DNA of 64,000 nt from Candidatus Pantoea deserta (GTDB lineage Bacteria > Pseudomonadota > Gammaproteobacteria > Enterobacterales > Enterobacteriaceae): contig NZ_RMVG01000006.1 of assembly GCF_003813865.1 (NCBI RefSeq), forward strand, positions 62,001 through 126,000, given 5' to 3'. The notes beneath the pieces were generated by a model that was not told the DNA's origin, made no database searches, and saw nothing but the letters and a program-made list of their open reading frames with translations. Shown piece by piece: positions 25,865 through 36,457 of the stretch. Position 1 is the first letter of the stretch. Each line of letters opens with the position of its first letter. The translations under genes and the position numbers were made by a program.

Positions 25865-26815
25865 ATGAAAAAGAAAAACAATCCTACGCCCCATGACGCC
25901 ACTTTTCGTCAGTTCCTGACGCAGCCGGACATCGCGCGCGATTTTATGCAGCTTCATCTGCCGGCAGAACTGCGCGCCATCTGCGATCTCAGCACCCTGA
26001 AGCTGGAGTCCGGTTCCTTTGTGGAAGACGACCTGCGCCAGTACTTCAGCGATGTGCTGTACAGCCTCAAGACCTCTGCCGGAGACGGCTATATTCACGT
26101 TCTGATTGAACATCAGTCCACGCCGGACAAACATATGGCCTTTCGCCTGATCCGTTATGCGGTCGCCGCAATGCAGCGGCACCTTGAGGCCGGGCATAAA
26201 AAGCTGCCGCTGGTAATACCCGTGCTGTTCTATACCGGCAAACGCAGCCCCTATCCCTGGTCAACGCGCTGGTTTGACGAGTTTGACGATCCGGCGCTGG
26301 CGGAAAAGCTTTACGGCAGCGCCTTTCCGCTGGTTGACGTGACGGTGATCCCCGATGACGAGATCATGACCCATCGCAGCATGGCCGCGCTGACGCTGTT
26401 GCAGAAGCATATCCACCAGCGCGATGTGGCGACGCTCACCGATCGCCTTGCCACCTTACTAATGGCGGATTATCTCTCTTCACCCCAGGTAATGGCGCTG
26501 ATACACTATTTACTACAGGCAGGTGAGTCGGCTGACTACGAAGCCTTTGTTCGCGAACTGGCACAGCGGGTGCCGCAACACGGAGACGAACTGATGACGA
26601 TCGCACAGCAGCTTGAGCAGAAAGGCATCGAAAAAGGGATCGAGAAAGGCATCGAGCTTGGCGAACAGCGAGGCATCGAGAAAGGTCGCAGCGAAGGTGA
26701 GCGTGACGCGACCCTGAAAATCGCGCGCGCCATGTTGCAGAACGGCCTGGACCGCAACACCATTATGAAAATGACCGGTCTCTCTGCGGACGATTTGGCC
26801 GGGATCCAGCACTGA
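25865..26815 (+). CDS. Rpn family recombination-promoting nuclease / putative transposase
   Basis: A 316-residue protein from the ATG at 25865 (GGAGAG about 10 bases upstream). N-terminal KKNNPTPHDATFRQFLTQPDIARDFMQLHLP, then the PD-(D/E)XK-type core (YIHVLIEHQSTPDKHMAFRLIRYAVAAMQRH, LPLVIPVLFYTG), as in the Rpn/Transposase_31 family. The C-terminus has a glycine-glutamate-rich repeat (KGIEKGIEKGIELGEQRGIEKGR) and ends MTGLSADDLAGIQH. E. coli Rpn proteins are nucleases that raise RecA-independent recombination; recent work links them to phage defence. It stands alone between malPQ and malM. A deleted relative lies at 3036-3481. Confidence 0.88.
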   Translation: MKKKNNPTPHDATFRQFLTQPDIARDFMQLHLPAELRAICDLSTLKLESGSFVEDDLRQYFSDVLYSLKTSAGDGYIHVLIEHQSTPDKHMAFRLIRYAVAAMQRHLEAGHKKLPLVIPVLFYTGKRSPYPWSTRWFDEFDDPALAEKLYGSAFPLVDVTVIPDDEIMTHRSMAALTLLQKHIHQRDVATLTDRLATLLMADYLSSPQVMALIHYLLQAGESADYEAFVRELAQRVPQHGDELMTIAQQLEQKGIEKGIEKGIELGEQRGIEKGRSEGERDATLKIARAMLQNGLDRNTIMKMTGLSADDLAGIQH

Positions 26816-27032
26816 CACTGAGCGGCTGGAAAAGTCCGCGACTAACCGGACCCGCGTCAGCTAAACCCCATCGCGTCTGACGGGAAGGCTGATGATCCTG
26901 TGGCCTCAGGGCTGGCGTCCTTTTTCCGACCGTTAAACAAGCGCATCACCCGTCCAGACAATGCCCTTTCTTCTTTCATCCGTTTTCTGGCCAGCGCCTG
27001 AAAACCCGGGTTTATGTGCGCAATACGCCTGT

Positions 27033-27056
27033 AAAAAAGGTGCGCCGTAGCGCACC
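27033..27056 (-). terminator. Rho-independent terminator of malK-lamB-malM
   Basis: Read on the minus strand: GGTGCGC, loop TACG, GCGCACC, then TTTTTT. It lies 33 bases after the malM stop. A textbook intrinsic terminator. Confidence 0.9.
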
Positions 27057-27088
27057 AGGTGGGGCAACTCAGCACTGTCGGGGCGACT

Positions 27089-28003
27089 TCACCCCTTGCC
27101 TTTAACACTGCTGATAAAGGTTTTTCGCGCCGATGTCGAACCCAGTCGTTCCGCCTCGTCCAGCAGCTTAAGAGCTTTATCGATATTGCCCTGATCGACC
27201 GCCTGACGGATGCTCTGATTAAAGTAGCTCTCGGTGTCATCCACCAGCGGGGCCGACGGCGCGGCCGGGGTGGTGCGCATCGCGGCCTGCGTGACCGGCT
27301 GCGTATTGCCGACCGTGACCGGCGCCGGACCGGTAGAGCCGAACAGCGGGCCGACCAGAATCGATGAGGCTGAGCTGGTCGAGACTTTGAGCTTGAGTTT
27401 GCCGTCCACCCCGTGACGCGCAACCGGATCGGGAATGTCGGGCACCGCATGGCCGGTGCCTCTGGCGTAAGCTTTCGCCGGATCGACCAGCGTGGTGGTC
27501 TGGCTGAGGTCCTGGCCGGTGGTGAAGACCAGCAGGTAAATTTTTTGCTGGCCGAGCGCAGGCGTCAGCTTCATGACGCCCTCAAGGCGATCGGCGCTCA
27601 TTACGCCCGGTTGTTGATAGGTGAAAAAGCGGCTCGGAAACCAGGCGGCGGGCCGCAGGTTCTCGTCGAGCACCAGCACATTAGGGGCGAACACCTGGTT
27701 ATGCGCCACTTCACTGCTCAGCGTCACCGTCAGCTCGCCCTGACTGGCGGGCAGGCTATAGGCGGCGACCGGCCCGGTCACGCCGCTGACGTCAAGCTGC
27801 GTGCCGCTCTGCCCCAGCGAGGTGATCTGCGGGCGCGAGGTGTCTACAGGCTGCCAGCTCAGGCGTTGCAGGCTGGCGGTCGGAATAACGGGCGCGGCAG
27901 AGAGATCCTGCGGCACCAGATTGATGTCAGCATGCGCTGGCAGAGCGAAGCTCGTCAGCAGCGCGGCGCTCAGGCAGAGCGCGGTCAGGGTTTTCTTTTT
28001 CAT
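27089..28003 (-). CDS. malM: Maltose operon periplasmic protein MalM
   Basis: A 304-residue protein from the ATG at 28003 with signal peptide MKKKTLTALCLSAALLTSFALPAHA. The mature start DINLVPQDLSAAPVIPTASLQRLSWQPVDTSRPQ and the FVFTTGQDL-like LLVFTTGQDLSQTTTLVDPAKAYARGTGHAVPDIPDP are characteristic of MalM. The C-terminus (VDDTESYFNQSIRQAVDQGNIDKALKLLDEAERLG) is a short helical TPR-like segment. Its function is still unclear in E. coli; it is the last gene of malK-lamB-malM and is followed by a strong terminator. Confidence 0.94.
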   Translation of the reverse strand: MKKKTLTALCLSAALLTSFALPAHADINLVPQDLSAAPVIPTASLQRLSWQPVDTSRPQITSLGQSGTQLDVSGVTGPVAAYSLPASQGELTVTLSSEVAHNQVFAPNVLVLDENLRPAAWFPSRFFTYQQPGVMSADRLEGVMKLTPALGQQKIYLLVFTTGQDLSQTTTLVDPAKAYARGTGHAVPDIPDPVARHGVDGKLKLKVSTSSASSILVGPLFGSTGPAPVTVGNTQPVTQAAMRTTPAAPSAPLVDDTESYFNQSIRQAVDQGNIDKALKLLDEAERLGSTSARKTFISSVKGKG

Positions 28004-28119
28004 TTTTATGTTCTCAACAGGCTGTCGGGCAGCCGTCAGGCCAGGCAATGGCTGCGGCTGCCCAGAAAGTGCCCGGCGCGACGCGCAGAGCCTCTGTTTG
28101 CGTTACCGGGCGTCGTGGC

Positions 28120-29424
<1,305 letters not shown>

Positions 29425-29462
29425 CTATCTCCTGAGGTTATGGCTTTTATTGTTTTGCAGGG

Positions 29463-30572
29463 TTAAACACCAGGCTCCTGATGCAGCCTGCGACAGGCGC
29501 TTCCGTCCTCGCGGAACAGATGACAGCGCTCCGGCGGCAGACCAATGCCCATCAGGGCACCCTCTTCTACCAGCACGACGTCCTCCTGGCGGTAAACCAG
29601 GTTTTGACGGATTGCGGGGATCTGGATATGAATTTGCGTTTCGTGTCCGAGCTGCTCGACCACCTGCACCTCGCCCTCAAGCGTGACGTCGGCAATATCG
29701 CTGGAGAGCAGGTGTTCAGGCCGAATACCTAACGACATGTTGCTGCCTGCCACGACTCCCGCGCTCTCGACCGGCAGCCAGATACGCTGCGCGTTGGGCA
29801 GCTGAACCTGCACCTGATCGAGAGCGGTGGCGGTGACTTTGACGGGCAGGAAGTTCATTCGCGGCGAGCCGATAAACCCGGCGACGAAGCGGTTAGCGGG
29901 ATAGTGATAAAGCTCCAGCGGACGACCGACCTGCGCAATGCGCCCGGCCTCCAGCACCACAATCTTATCCGCCAGCGTCATCGCCTCGATTTGGTCGTGC
30001 GTGACATAAATCATGGTGCGCTTCAGGCGCTTATGCAGACGGGATATTTCAATGCGCATCTGCACGCGCAGCGCGGCGTCCAGGTTGGAGAGCGGTTCGT
30101 CGAGTAAAAAGACGCGCGGTTCGGCAACCAGCGTGCGACCAATCGCCACGCGCTGACGCTGACCGCCGGAGAGCGCTTTAGGTCGACGATCGAGCAGATG
30201 GGCCAGCTGTAGCACTTCCGCGACCTGGTTGACGCGCTGCTCGATCTCGCTGCGCCTGACACCCGCCAGCTTCAGGCCAAAGGACATGTTTTCCGCGACG
30301 GAAAGGTGGGGATAGAGCGCATAGGACTGAAACACCATGCCAATACCGCGCTCGGCAGGCGGCACCTCGTTCATTCTCTGGCCGCCGATCAGCAGATCGC
30401 CGCGGGTAATGGTCTCCAGACCGGCGATCATGCGCAGCAGCGTAGATTTGCCGCAGCCTGATGGCCCGACGAACACCACAAACTCTCCTTCGCCGATCTC
30501 CAGATTAATGTCCTTCGAAACCAGGGTATCGCCCCAGGCTTTAGTGACATTGCGTAACGCGACGCTTGCCAT
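29463..30572 (-). CDS. malK: Maltose/maltodextrin ABC transporter ATPase MalK
   Basis: A 369-residue ABC ATPase. Walker [12 protein letters not shown] (about residues 36-46), Q-loop in [25 protein letters not shown], signature [15 protein letters not shown], Walker [17 protein letters not shown] and switch-region VTHDQIEAM are all present. The C-terminal regulatory domain (about 235-369) is the part that binds MalT and enzyme IIA-Glc in E. coli. First gene of malK-lamB-malM, divergent from malEFG. It powers MalFG and represses MalT when transport is idle. Confidence 0.97.
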   Translation of the reverse strand: MASVALRNVTKAWGDTLVSKDINLEIGEGEFVVFVGPSGCGKSTLLRMIAGLETITRGDLLIGGQRMNEVPPAERGIGMVFQSYALYPHLSVAENMSFGLKLAGVRRSEIEQRVNQVAEVLQLAHLLDRRPKALSGGQRQRVAIGRTLVAEPRVFLLDEPLSNLDAALRVQMRIEISRLHKRLKRTMIYVTHDQIEAMTLADKIVVLEAGRIAQVGRPLELYHYPANRFVAGFIGSPRMNFLPVKVTATALDQVQVQLPNAQRIWLPVESAGVVAGSNMSLGIRPEHLLSSDIADVTLEGEVQVVEQLGHETQIHIQIPAIRQNLVYRQEDVVLVEEGALMGIGLPPERCHLFREDGSACRRLHQEPGV

Positions 30573-30934
30573 GATGCTTTCCTCTCCGTTTGCTCACGCT
30601 TGCCCGCATCGCCGCAGGCAGACTCCGGCGACCACTATGGGAAAGGTTCAGCGCGCGCGCATCCTCCACCACAGCCGCTTTAGCTGGGGGATGAGAGAGG
30701 AGGAGGAGAGCAAGGCGCCGGGCGGCGACGCGAGAGGCGTGAGACATTTTTTGTGATCAGACGCGCAGAGTTAAGGCAGCGGGAGTGTGCGCCAGACCGT
30801 GAAAACAGCCCGTTTTTGCAACGGCGATCACGGGATGGAACGGGCAGGCGTAGAGCGCGGGAGGATGAGAAGCCACAGCAGATCGCCACACTGTGCGGGA
30901 AAACGATTTCCGTTTCCGCTAACAGGATGGAGTG
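30573..30934. promoter_or_regulatory. malK/malE divergent regulatory region with MalT boxes
   Basis: The 362-bp gap between the two mal operons holds several MalT-box-like sequences: GGGGATGAG at 30687-30695, GGAGGAGGAG at 30699-30708, GGAGGATGAG at 30860-30869 and a reverse TGGAGGATG at 30660-30668. A half CRP site TGTGA at 30752-30756 lies between the proximal and distal groups. In E. coli this region is a shared nucleoprotein switch with MalT boxes at both ends and CRP in the middle, and the layout here agrees. CRP sites are weak by eye. Confidence 0.65.
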
Positions 30935-32125
30935 ATGACAATGAAAACCGGCGCACGCATTTTTGCCCTTTCCGCCCTTACGGCCATGCTGTTTTCGGCC
31001 TCGGCAATGGCCAAAATCGAAGAGGGAAAACTGGTTATCTGGATTAACGGCGATAAAGGCTATAACGGGCTGGCCGAAGTCGGTAAAAAATTCGAGCAGG
31101 ATACCGGGATTAAAGTAACGGTAGAGCATCCGGATAAGATGGAAGAGAAATATCCGCAGGTCGCCGCGACTGGCGATGGTCCGGACATTATTTTCTGGGC
31201 GCATGACCGTTTTGGCGGCTATGCCCAGTCAGGCCTGCTGGCAGAGATCTCGCCGGATAAAAGCTTTCAGGAGAAGCTCTTTCCCTTCACCTGGGATGCG
31301 GTGCGCTTCAACGGCAAGCTGATCGGCTACCCCGTATCGGTCGAATCGCTGTCGCTGATCTACAACAAGGATCTGCTGCCCACCCCGCCGAAAAGCTGGG
31401 AAGAGATAGCCGCTATCGACAAGCAGATGCGTGCTAAAGGTAAAAGCGCCATCATGTTCAATCTTCAGGAACCCTATTTCACCTGGCCGCTGCTGGCGGC
31501 GGGCGGCGCTTACGCTTTCAAAAAAGGTGATGCTGGCTACGACGTGAAAGATACGGGCGTCGATAACGCCGGCGCCAAAGCGGGCATGCAATTCCTGGTA
31601 GATCAGGTTAAAGCTAAAACCCTTAACGCCGACACGGATTACTCCATTGCGGAAGCCGCGTTCAATAAGGGGCAGACCGCCATGACCATCAATGGTCCCT
31701 GGGCCTGGAGCAATATCGACAAAAGCGGCATTCGTTACGGCGTCACGTTACTCCCGACCCTGAAGGGTAAGCCGTCAAAAACCTTTGTCGGCGTGCTGAG
31801 CGCAGGCATCAATGCGGCCAGTCCGAACAAAGAGCTGGCGAAAGAGTTTCTTGAAAACTACCTGCTGACCGACGCCGGGCTGGATGCGGTGAATAAAGAC
31901 AAGCCGCTGGGCGCGGTGACGCTGAAGTCGTTCCAGCAGACGCTGGAAAAAGATGAGCGCATTGCTGCCACCATGAACAACGCGCAGAGCGGCGACATTA
32001 TGCCGAATATCCCCCAGATGGCCGCCTTCTGGTATGCGATGCGCACCGCCACGCTTAACGCGCTGAGCGGCCGTCAGAGCGTGGATGCCGCCCTGAAAGA
32101 CGCACAGGCGCGCCTGAATAAGTAA
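30935..32125 (+). CDS. malE: Maltose/maltodextrin-binding protein MalE
   Basis: A 396-residue periplasmic binding protein. Signal peptide [26 protein letters not shown] and mature [79 protein letters not shown] are nearly those of E. coli MalE. The ATG at 30935 has AGGA 7 bases upstream; the ATG at 30941 is the alternative. It captures maltose and maltodextrins, delivers them to MalFGK2, and serves chemotaxis in E. coli. First gene of malEFG. Confidence 0.97.
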   Translation: MTMKTGARIFALSALTAMLFSASAMAKIEEGKLVIWINGDKGYNGLAEVGKKFEQDTGIKVTVEHPDKMEEKYPQVAATGDGPDIIFWAHDRFGGYAQSGLLAEISPDKSFQEKLFPFTWDAVRFNGKLIGYPVSVESLSLIYNKDLLPTPPKSWEEIAAIDKQMRAKGKSAIMFNLQEPYFTWPLLAAGGAYAFKKGDAGYDVKDTGVDNAGAKAGMQFLVDQVKAKTLNADTDYSIAEAAFNKGQTAMTINGPWAWSNIDKSGIRYGVTLLPTLKGKPSKTFVGVLSAGINAASPNKELAKEFLENYLLTDAGLDAVNKDKPLGAVTLKSFQQTLEKDERIAATMNNAQSGDIMPNIPQMAAFWYAMRTATLNALSGRQSVDAALKDAQARLNK

Positions 32126-32182
32126 TGCCTCCCGAAGCCGGTTTGCGCCGGCTTGCCACTGGTTGTTAAGGAACACCGAATC

Positions 32183-33715
32183 ATGTCAGGAAAACCGAAA
32201 ACAGGAGGCGCGGGCCTGCTGCTGAAGCGCGTTCTCATCGGGATCTGCTGTCTGCTGGTCGGCTACCTTCTGGTGCTGATGTATGCACAGGGTGAATATT
32301 TGTTTGCGCTGCTGACGCTGATCGTCAGTGCGTCTGGTCTCTGGATCTACGCTAACCGCCGTGCCTACGCCTGGCGTTACGTCTATCCCGGTCTCGCCGG
32401 GATGGCGTTATTTGTACTCTTTCCGCTGGCCTGTACCGTCGCGATCGCGTTTACCAACTACAGCAGCACCAACCAGCTTACCCAGGAGCGCGCGCAGCAG
32501 GTGCTGCTGAGCCGTCAGTATCAGGACGGCGCGGGAATGAATTTCGCGCTTTATCCAGCGGGAGAACGCTGGCAGCTGGTGTTGGGCAGCGACAGCGAGA
32601 GTTACGTCTCGCCGCCGTTCGACTTTGGCGGCGAGCAGCAGCTCAGCATGACCCGCGCCGCGCCGCCGACAGGCCAGCGCGCGACGCTGAAGGTGGTAAC
32701 CGGCAACCGTCAGGCGCTAAGTCAGATCCGCGCCCGCCTGCCGGACGGACGCGAGCTGGTGATGAGTTCGCTGCGGCAGTTCTCCGGCACGCGGCCGCTT
32801 TACCAGCTGACCGCCGACCGGCGGCTGAAAAATCAGCAGAGCGGCGCGCTATATCAGGCAAACGAGCAAACTGGTTTCTTTCAGCGTGTTAACGCGGATG
32901 GCAGCTGGGACAGCGAGCAGCTTAGCCCGGGCTTTACGGTTAGCGCGGGCTGGAAAAACTTTTTGCGCGTTTTTACCGATGAGGGTATCCAGAAGCCGTT
33001 CCTCGCCATTTTCGGCTGGACGATGCTGTTTTCGCTGTTGACCGTATTGCTGACCGTCGCCGTAGGTATGGTGCTGGCCTGCCTGGTGCAGTGGGAGGCG
33101 CTCAAGGGCAAGGCCGCCTATCGCGTGATGCTGATCCTGCCCTATGCCGTGCCCGCCTTTATTTCCATACTGATTTTCAAAGGGCTGTTTAACCAGAGCT
33201 TCGGCGAAATCAACGTGCTGCTCAACGCGCTGTTCGGCTTCCAGCCCGCCTGGTTCAGCGACCCTTTGCTGGCGCGCACTATGCTGGTGATCGTTAATAC
33301 CTGGCTGGGCTACCCCTATATGATGATCCTCTGCATGGGGCTGCTGAAGGCGATACCGGAGGATCTTTATGAAGCGTCAGCGATGGACGGCGCGGGTCCC
33401 TTGCAGAATTTCTTTTTGATCACTCTGCCGCTGCTGCTGAAGCCATTGATGCCGCTGATGATCGCCAGCTTCGCGTTTAACTTTAATAACTTCGTGCTGG
33501 TGCAGCTGCTGACCAACGGCGGTCCCGACCGGCTAGGCACCACTACGCCCGCAGGCTATACCGACCTGCTGGTGAACTATACCTGGCGCATCGCCTTCGA
33601 GGGCGGAGGTGGACAGGACTTTGGCCTGGCGGCGGCTATTGCCACGCTGATCTTCCTGCTGGTGGGCGCGCTGGCGGTGATTAACCTGAAAGCCGTGCGG
33701 ATGAAGTTCGACTAA
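32183..33715 (+). CDS. malF: Maltose ABC transporter permease MalF
   Basis: A 510-residue inner-membrane protein with N-terminal helices (LLKRVLIGICCLLVGYLLVLMYA...), the large periplasmic P2 loop (about residues 95-275) unique to enterobacterial MalF, and the permease core. The EAA coupling helix EDLYEASAMDGAGPLQNFFLITLPLLLKP near residue 400 fits MalK. AAGGA lies before the ATG at 32183. It follows malE by 57 bp and precedes malG by 9 bp. It forms half of the transmembrane pore and contacts MalE through P2. Confidence 0.96.
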   Translation: MSGKPKTGGAGLLLKRVLIGICCLLVGYLLVLMYAQGEYLFALLTLIVSASGLWIYANRRAYAWRYVYPGLAGMALFVLFPLACTVAIAFTNYSSTNQLTQERAQQVLLSRQYQDGAGMNFALYPAGERWQLVLGSDSESYVSPPFDFGGEQQLSMTRAAPPTGQRATLKVVTGNRQALSQIRARLPDGRELVMSSLRQFSGTRPLYQLTADRRLKNQQSGALYQANEQTGFFQRVNADGSWDSEQLSPGFTVSAGWKNFLRVFTDEGIQKPFLAIFGWTMLFSLLTVLLTVAVGMVLACLVQWEALKGKAAYRVMLILPYAVPAFISILIFKGLFNQSFGEINVLLNALFGFQPAWFSDPLLARTMLVIVNTWLGYPYMMILCMGLLKAIPEDLYEASAMDGAGPLQNFFLITLPLLLKPLMPLMIASFAFNFNNFVLVQLLTNGGPDRLGTTTPAGYTDLLVNYTWRIAFEGGGGQDFGLAAAIATLIFLLVGALAVINLKAVRMKFD

Positions 33716-33724
33716 GGAGGCGTT

Positions 33725-34615
33725 ATGGCTATGGTACAACCTAAATCGCAGAAGCTGCGTCTGCTGCTGACCCATCTGCTGCTGTTAGCCTTTATCGCGG
33801 CGATTCTGTTTCCGCTGTTGATGGTGGTGGCGATTTCGCTGCGTGCCGGCAACTTTGCCACCGGCAGCCTGATCCCGGAGCACATCTCATGGGAGCACTG
33901 GCGGCTGGCGCTGGGCTTTAGCGTTACGCACGCCGACGGCCGCGTCACGCCTCCGCCTTTCCCGGTGCTGCTGTGGCTGTGGAATTCTGTGAAGATTGCC
34001 GGCATCAGCGCGCTCGGCATAGTGGCGCTTTCCACCACCTGCGCCTATGCTTTTGCTCGTATGCGCTTCGCCGGGCGCGCCAGCCTGTTGAAAGGTATGC
34101 TGATTTTTCAGATGTTCCCTGCTGTGCTTTCGCTGGTGGCGCTCTATGCTTTGTTCGACAGGCTGGGGCAGTATGTGCCTTTCCTGGGGCTGAATACGCA
34201 TGGCGGCGTGATTTTCGCCTACCTGGGCGGCATCGCGCTGCACGTCTGGACGATCAAAGGCTATTTCGAAACCATCGACGGGTCACTGGAAGAAGCGGCT
34301 GCGCTGGACGGCGCGACGCCGTGGCAGGCGTTCCGCCTGGTGCTGCTGCCGCTCTCGGTGCCAATCCTGGCGGTGGTGTTTATTCTGGCGTTTATCGCCG
34401 CGGTAACGGAAGTGCCTGTCGCTTCGCTGCTGCTGCGGGACGTCAACAGTTATACCCTGGCGGTGGGTATGCAGCAGTATCTCAATCCGCAGAACTATCT
34501 GTGGGGCGACTTCGCGGCCGCCGCTGTGCTCTCCGCTATCCCGATAACGCTGGTGTTCCTGCTGGCGCAGCGCTGGCTGGTAAGCGGCCTGACGGCGGGG
34601 GGCGTTAAGGGCTAA
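33725..34615 (+). CDS. malG: Maltose ABC transporter permease MalG
   Basis: A 296-residue permease with six hydrophobic segments and the coupling motif [37 protein letters not shown] lies 5 bases before the ATG, overlapping the malF stop. C-terminal [15 protein letters not shown] matches E. coli MalG, whose tail reaches into the MalK Q-loop. Last gene of malEFG, followed by an intrinsic terminator. Confidence 0.97.
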   Translation: MAMVQPKSQKLRLLLTHLLLLAFIAAILFPLLMVVAISLRAGNFATGSLIPEHISWEHWRLALGFSVTHADGRVTPPPFPVLLWLWNSVKIAGISALGIVALSTTCAYAFARMRFAGRASLLKGMLIFQMFPAVLSLVALYALFDRLGQYVPFLGLNTHGGVIFAYLGGIALHVWTIKGYFETIDGSLEEAAALDGATPWQAFRLVLLPLSVPILAVVFILAFIAAVTEVPVASLLLRDVNSYTLAVGMQQYLNPQNYLWGDFAAAAVLSAIPITLVFLLAQRWLVSGLTAGGVKG

Positions 34616-34672
34616 TCTCTTCATCATTGCAGTGCCACTGCTTCCTCAATACTAACCCTATTTGAGGTTTTA

Positions 34673-34700
34673 GGCGGCCTTCGGGCCGCCGCTTTTCTTT
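34673..34700 (+). terminator. Terminator of malEFG
   Basis: GGCGGCC, loop TTCG, GGCCGCC, followed by GCTTTTCTTT. Located 57 bases after malG and possibly acting also against transcripts from the convergent reductase gene. Confidence 0.85.
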
Positions 34701-34807
34701 ATGCCACCGGTCAGGAGACGACTGTCGTAATTCAAATTGATCGGAAGCGCGCGTTGATGCGGCTGAGGGAAAGACAAGGCTGACCCCTTGTACGGCCAGC
34801 CTGAGAC

Positions 34808-35893
34808 TTATTTCTGCGCCTGATCCTGGCGTTCGTCGAGAGTCTGACGATATTCATCCAGAAAAGGTTGTTCCGCCGGATCGATGCGGTCCATACCGCT
34901 GGTGAAGCGGTGCCAGTATGGGTAACGCGGCGCCGGACGCGTGACCTTCTCAATACGCTGCCGCTGCTCATCGCTGAGAGTAAGCTCGAAGGCGCTAAGG
35001 TTTTCACGCAAATGCGCTTCGCTGCGGTTGCCGACAATCAGCGCGCTGACGGCTGGGCGCTGCGCCAGCCACGCCAGACAGACCTGCGCGACAGAGGCGT
35101 TGATCTCTTTGCCAACCTGCTCCAGCACCTCGATAACGTTATAGGCGTGTTCCATATCATGCACGTAGGGTTCTGGCCAGCCGCTGCCCTGACGGGTCGA
35201 TGCCGGGGCTTTGCCGTGACGACTGACCGCGCCGGTCAGCAGACCTTCGCCCAGCGGACCCCAGATTAATGTGCCGATGTCCTGATCGAGCGCCATCGGC
35301 AGCAGCTCGAACTCTGCCTCACGCGACTCAGGGGTGTAGTAAATTTGCTGACTGACCGGCTTCAGCATATGGTGTTCGCTGGCGCAGCCCAGCGTCTTCA
35401 TCATCTGCCATGCTGTGTAGTTAGAGGTGCCGAAATAGCGGATTTTGCCGCTTTTCACCAGATCTTCCAGCGCGCGCAGCGTCTCTTCGACCGAGGTGAC
35501 GCCATCCCAGTTATGGATCTGGTAAAGGTCGATATGATCGGTTTTCAGGCGGCGCAGGCTCGCTTCGCAGGCTTTAATAAGGTGGTAACGACTGGCACCG
35601 CTCTGGTTTGGGCCGTCGCCGAGCGGGCTGCGCGCCTTGCTCGCCAGAATGACGTTGTCACGCTTATCGCCAAGCGCCTCGCCGACAACCTCTTCCGCAC
35701 CGCCCAGTGAATAGAGATCGGCGGTATCAATCATATTGACGCCATGATCCAGCGCGATGTCGATAAAGCGTCGCGCTTCACTGGCGTTAACATTGCCGGT
35801 TTTTTCAAATCCCGCTCTGCCGCCAAACGGCACGGTGCCTAACACGAACTGTGAGACCAGCAGGCCTGAGTGGCCCAGTTTCCGGTATTGCAT
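34808..35893 (-). CDS. Aldo/keto reductase
   Basis: A 361-residue AKR barrel. Catalytic tetrad positions are recognisable: aspartate and tyrosine in NMIDTADLYSLGGAEEVVGEALG, lysine in VILASKARSPLG, histidine in DLYQIHNWDG (as IHNWD instead of the more common MHRWD). The NADPH-binding segment is SALIVGNRSEAHLRENLSAFELTLSDEQ. Similar proteins reduce sugar or plant-derived aldehydes; the substrate cannot be read from the sequence. It converges on malG and is divergent from an MFS transporter gene 560 bp away; a link between them is not established. Confidence 0.88.
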   Translation of the reverse strand: MQYRKLGHSGLLVSQFVLGTVPFGGRAGFEKTGNVNASEARRFIDIALDHGVNMIDTADLYSLGGAEEVVGEALGDKRDNVILASKARSPLGDGPNQSGASRYHLIKACEASLRRLKTDHIDLYQIHNWDGVTSVEETLRALEDLVKSGKIRYFGTSNYTAWQMMKTLGCASEHHMLKPVSQQIYYTPESREAEFELLPMALDQDIGTLIWGPLGEGLLTGAVSRHGKAPASTRQGSGWPEPYVHDMEHAYNVIEVLEQVGKEINASVAQVCLAWLAQRPAVSALIVGNRSEAHLRENLSAFELTLSDEQRQRIEKVTRPAPRYPYWHRFTSGMDRIDPAEQPFLDEYRQTLDERQDQAQK

Positions 35894-36457
35894 TTACTTT
35901 CCTCCTTTACCGCTTAAAAAGGCGATCGTAGTCGCAACGGGTGTTAATGCTGTTTTGTCAGTTCAGGGGAAAAGCGTAGGAGAGGATGAACTGGGCTGCA
36001 AATTCAGTTAAACCCTTTCCCCTGGAACGCTGACTACTTTTCCCCTCAGCTAAAATTTTTTGCCCGGCTAAATTGCACATGTCCGCGTTATCGCAACGAA
36101 AGCCTGCTAAGGGGTTATCAGGATGGTATGAGCGGAAAGTGGTTACGAACCGGTTTCATTTTTATTGTGATGTCAGGTGCGTTAATGGAAGAAATAGCGA
36201 GTCAACGGCAACGAAAACACTGGAATAAGGCGTAATTTAAAGGTGGAACAATCCTGTTGCGTTATTACTTTTTGCTCAGGAGACCAGCATAATAAACTGC
36301 TGAGATTCGCACAATCACGATGCGATCCGCCACATTTTAGGGCAGCGATCGGTTTTGTTTAAATCATTATGGCTGTAAATCCGTAATAAACAGTTGATGT
36401 CAACATGGCATGCTAAATGCTTAAACGAAAGACATGCGTTTAAGCTGGAGTGCGATA
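35894..36457. promoter_or_regulatory. Divergent region between reductase and MFS transporter, with repeated motifs
   Basis: About 560 bp without a gene. AGGGGAAAAG occurs at 35965-35974, and its reverse complement at 36015-36023 (one A short) and 36037-36046. The first two lie in an inverted arrangement with flanking GTTC and GGAAC. Such repeats suggest a regulator-binding site for the reductase promoter. A second inverted repeat, CTTAAACG...CGTTTAAG (36420-36444, 9-base spacer), lies just before the transporter's ribosome site. Confidence 0.45.
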
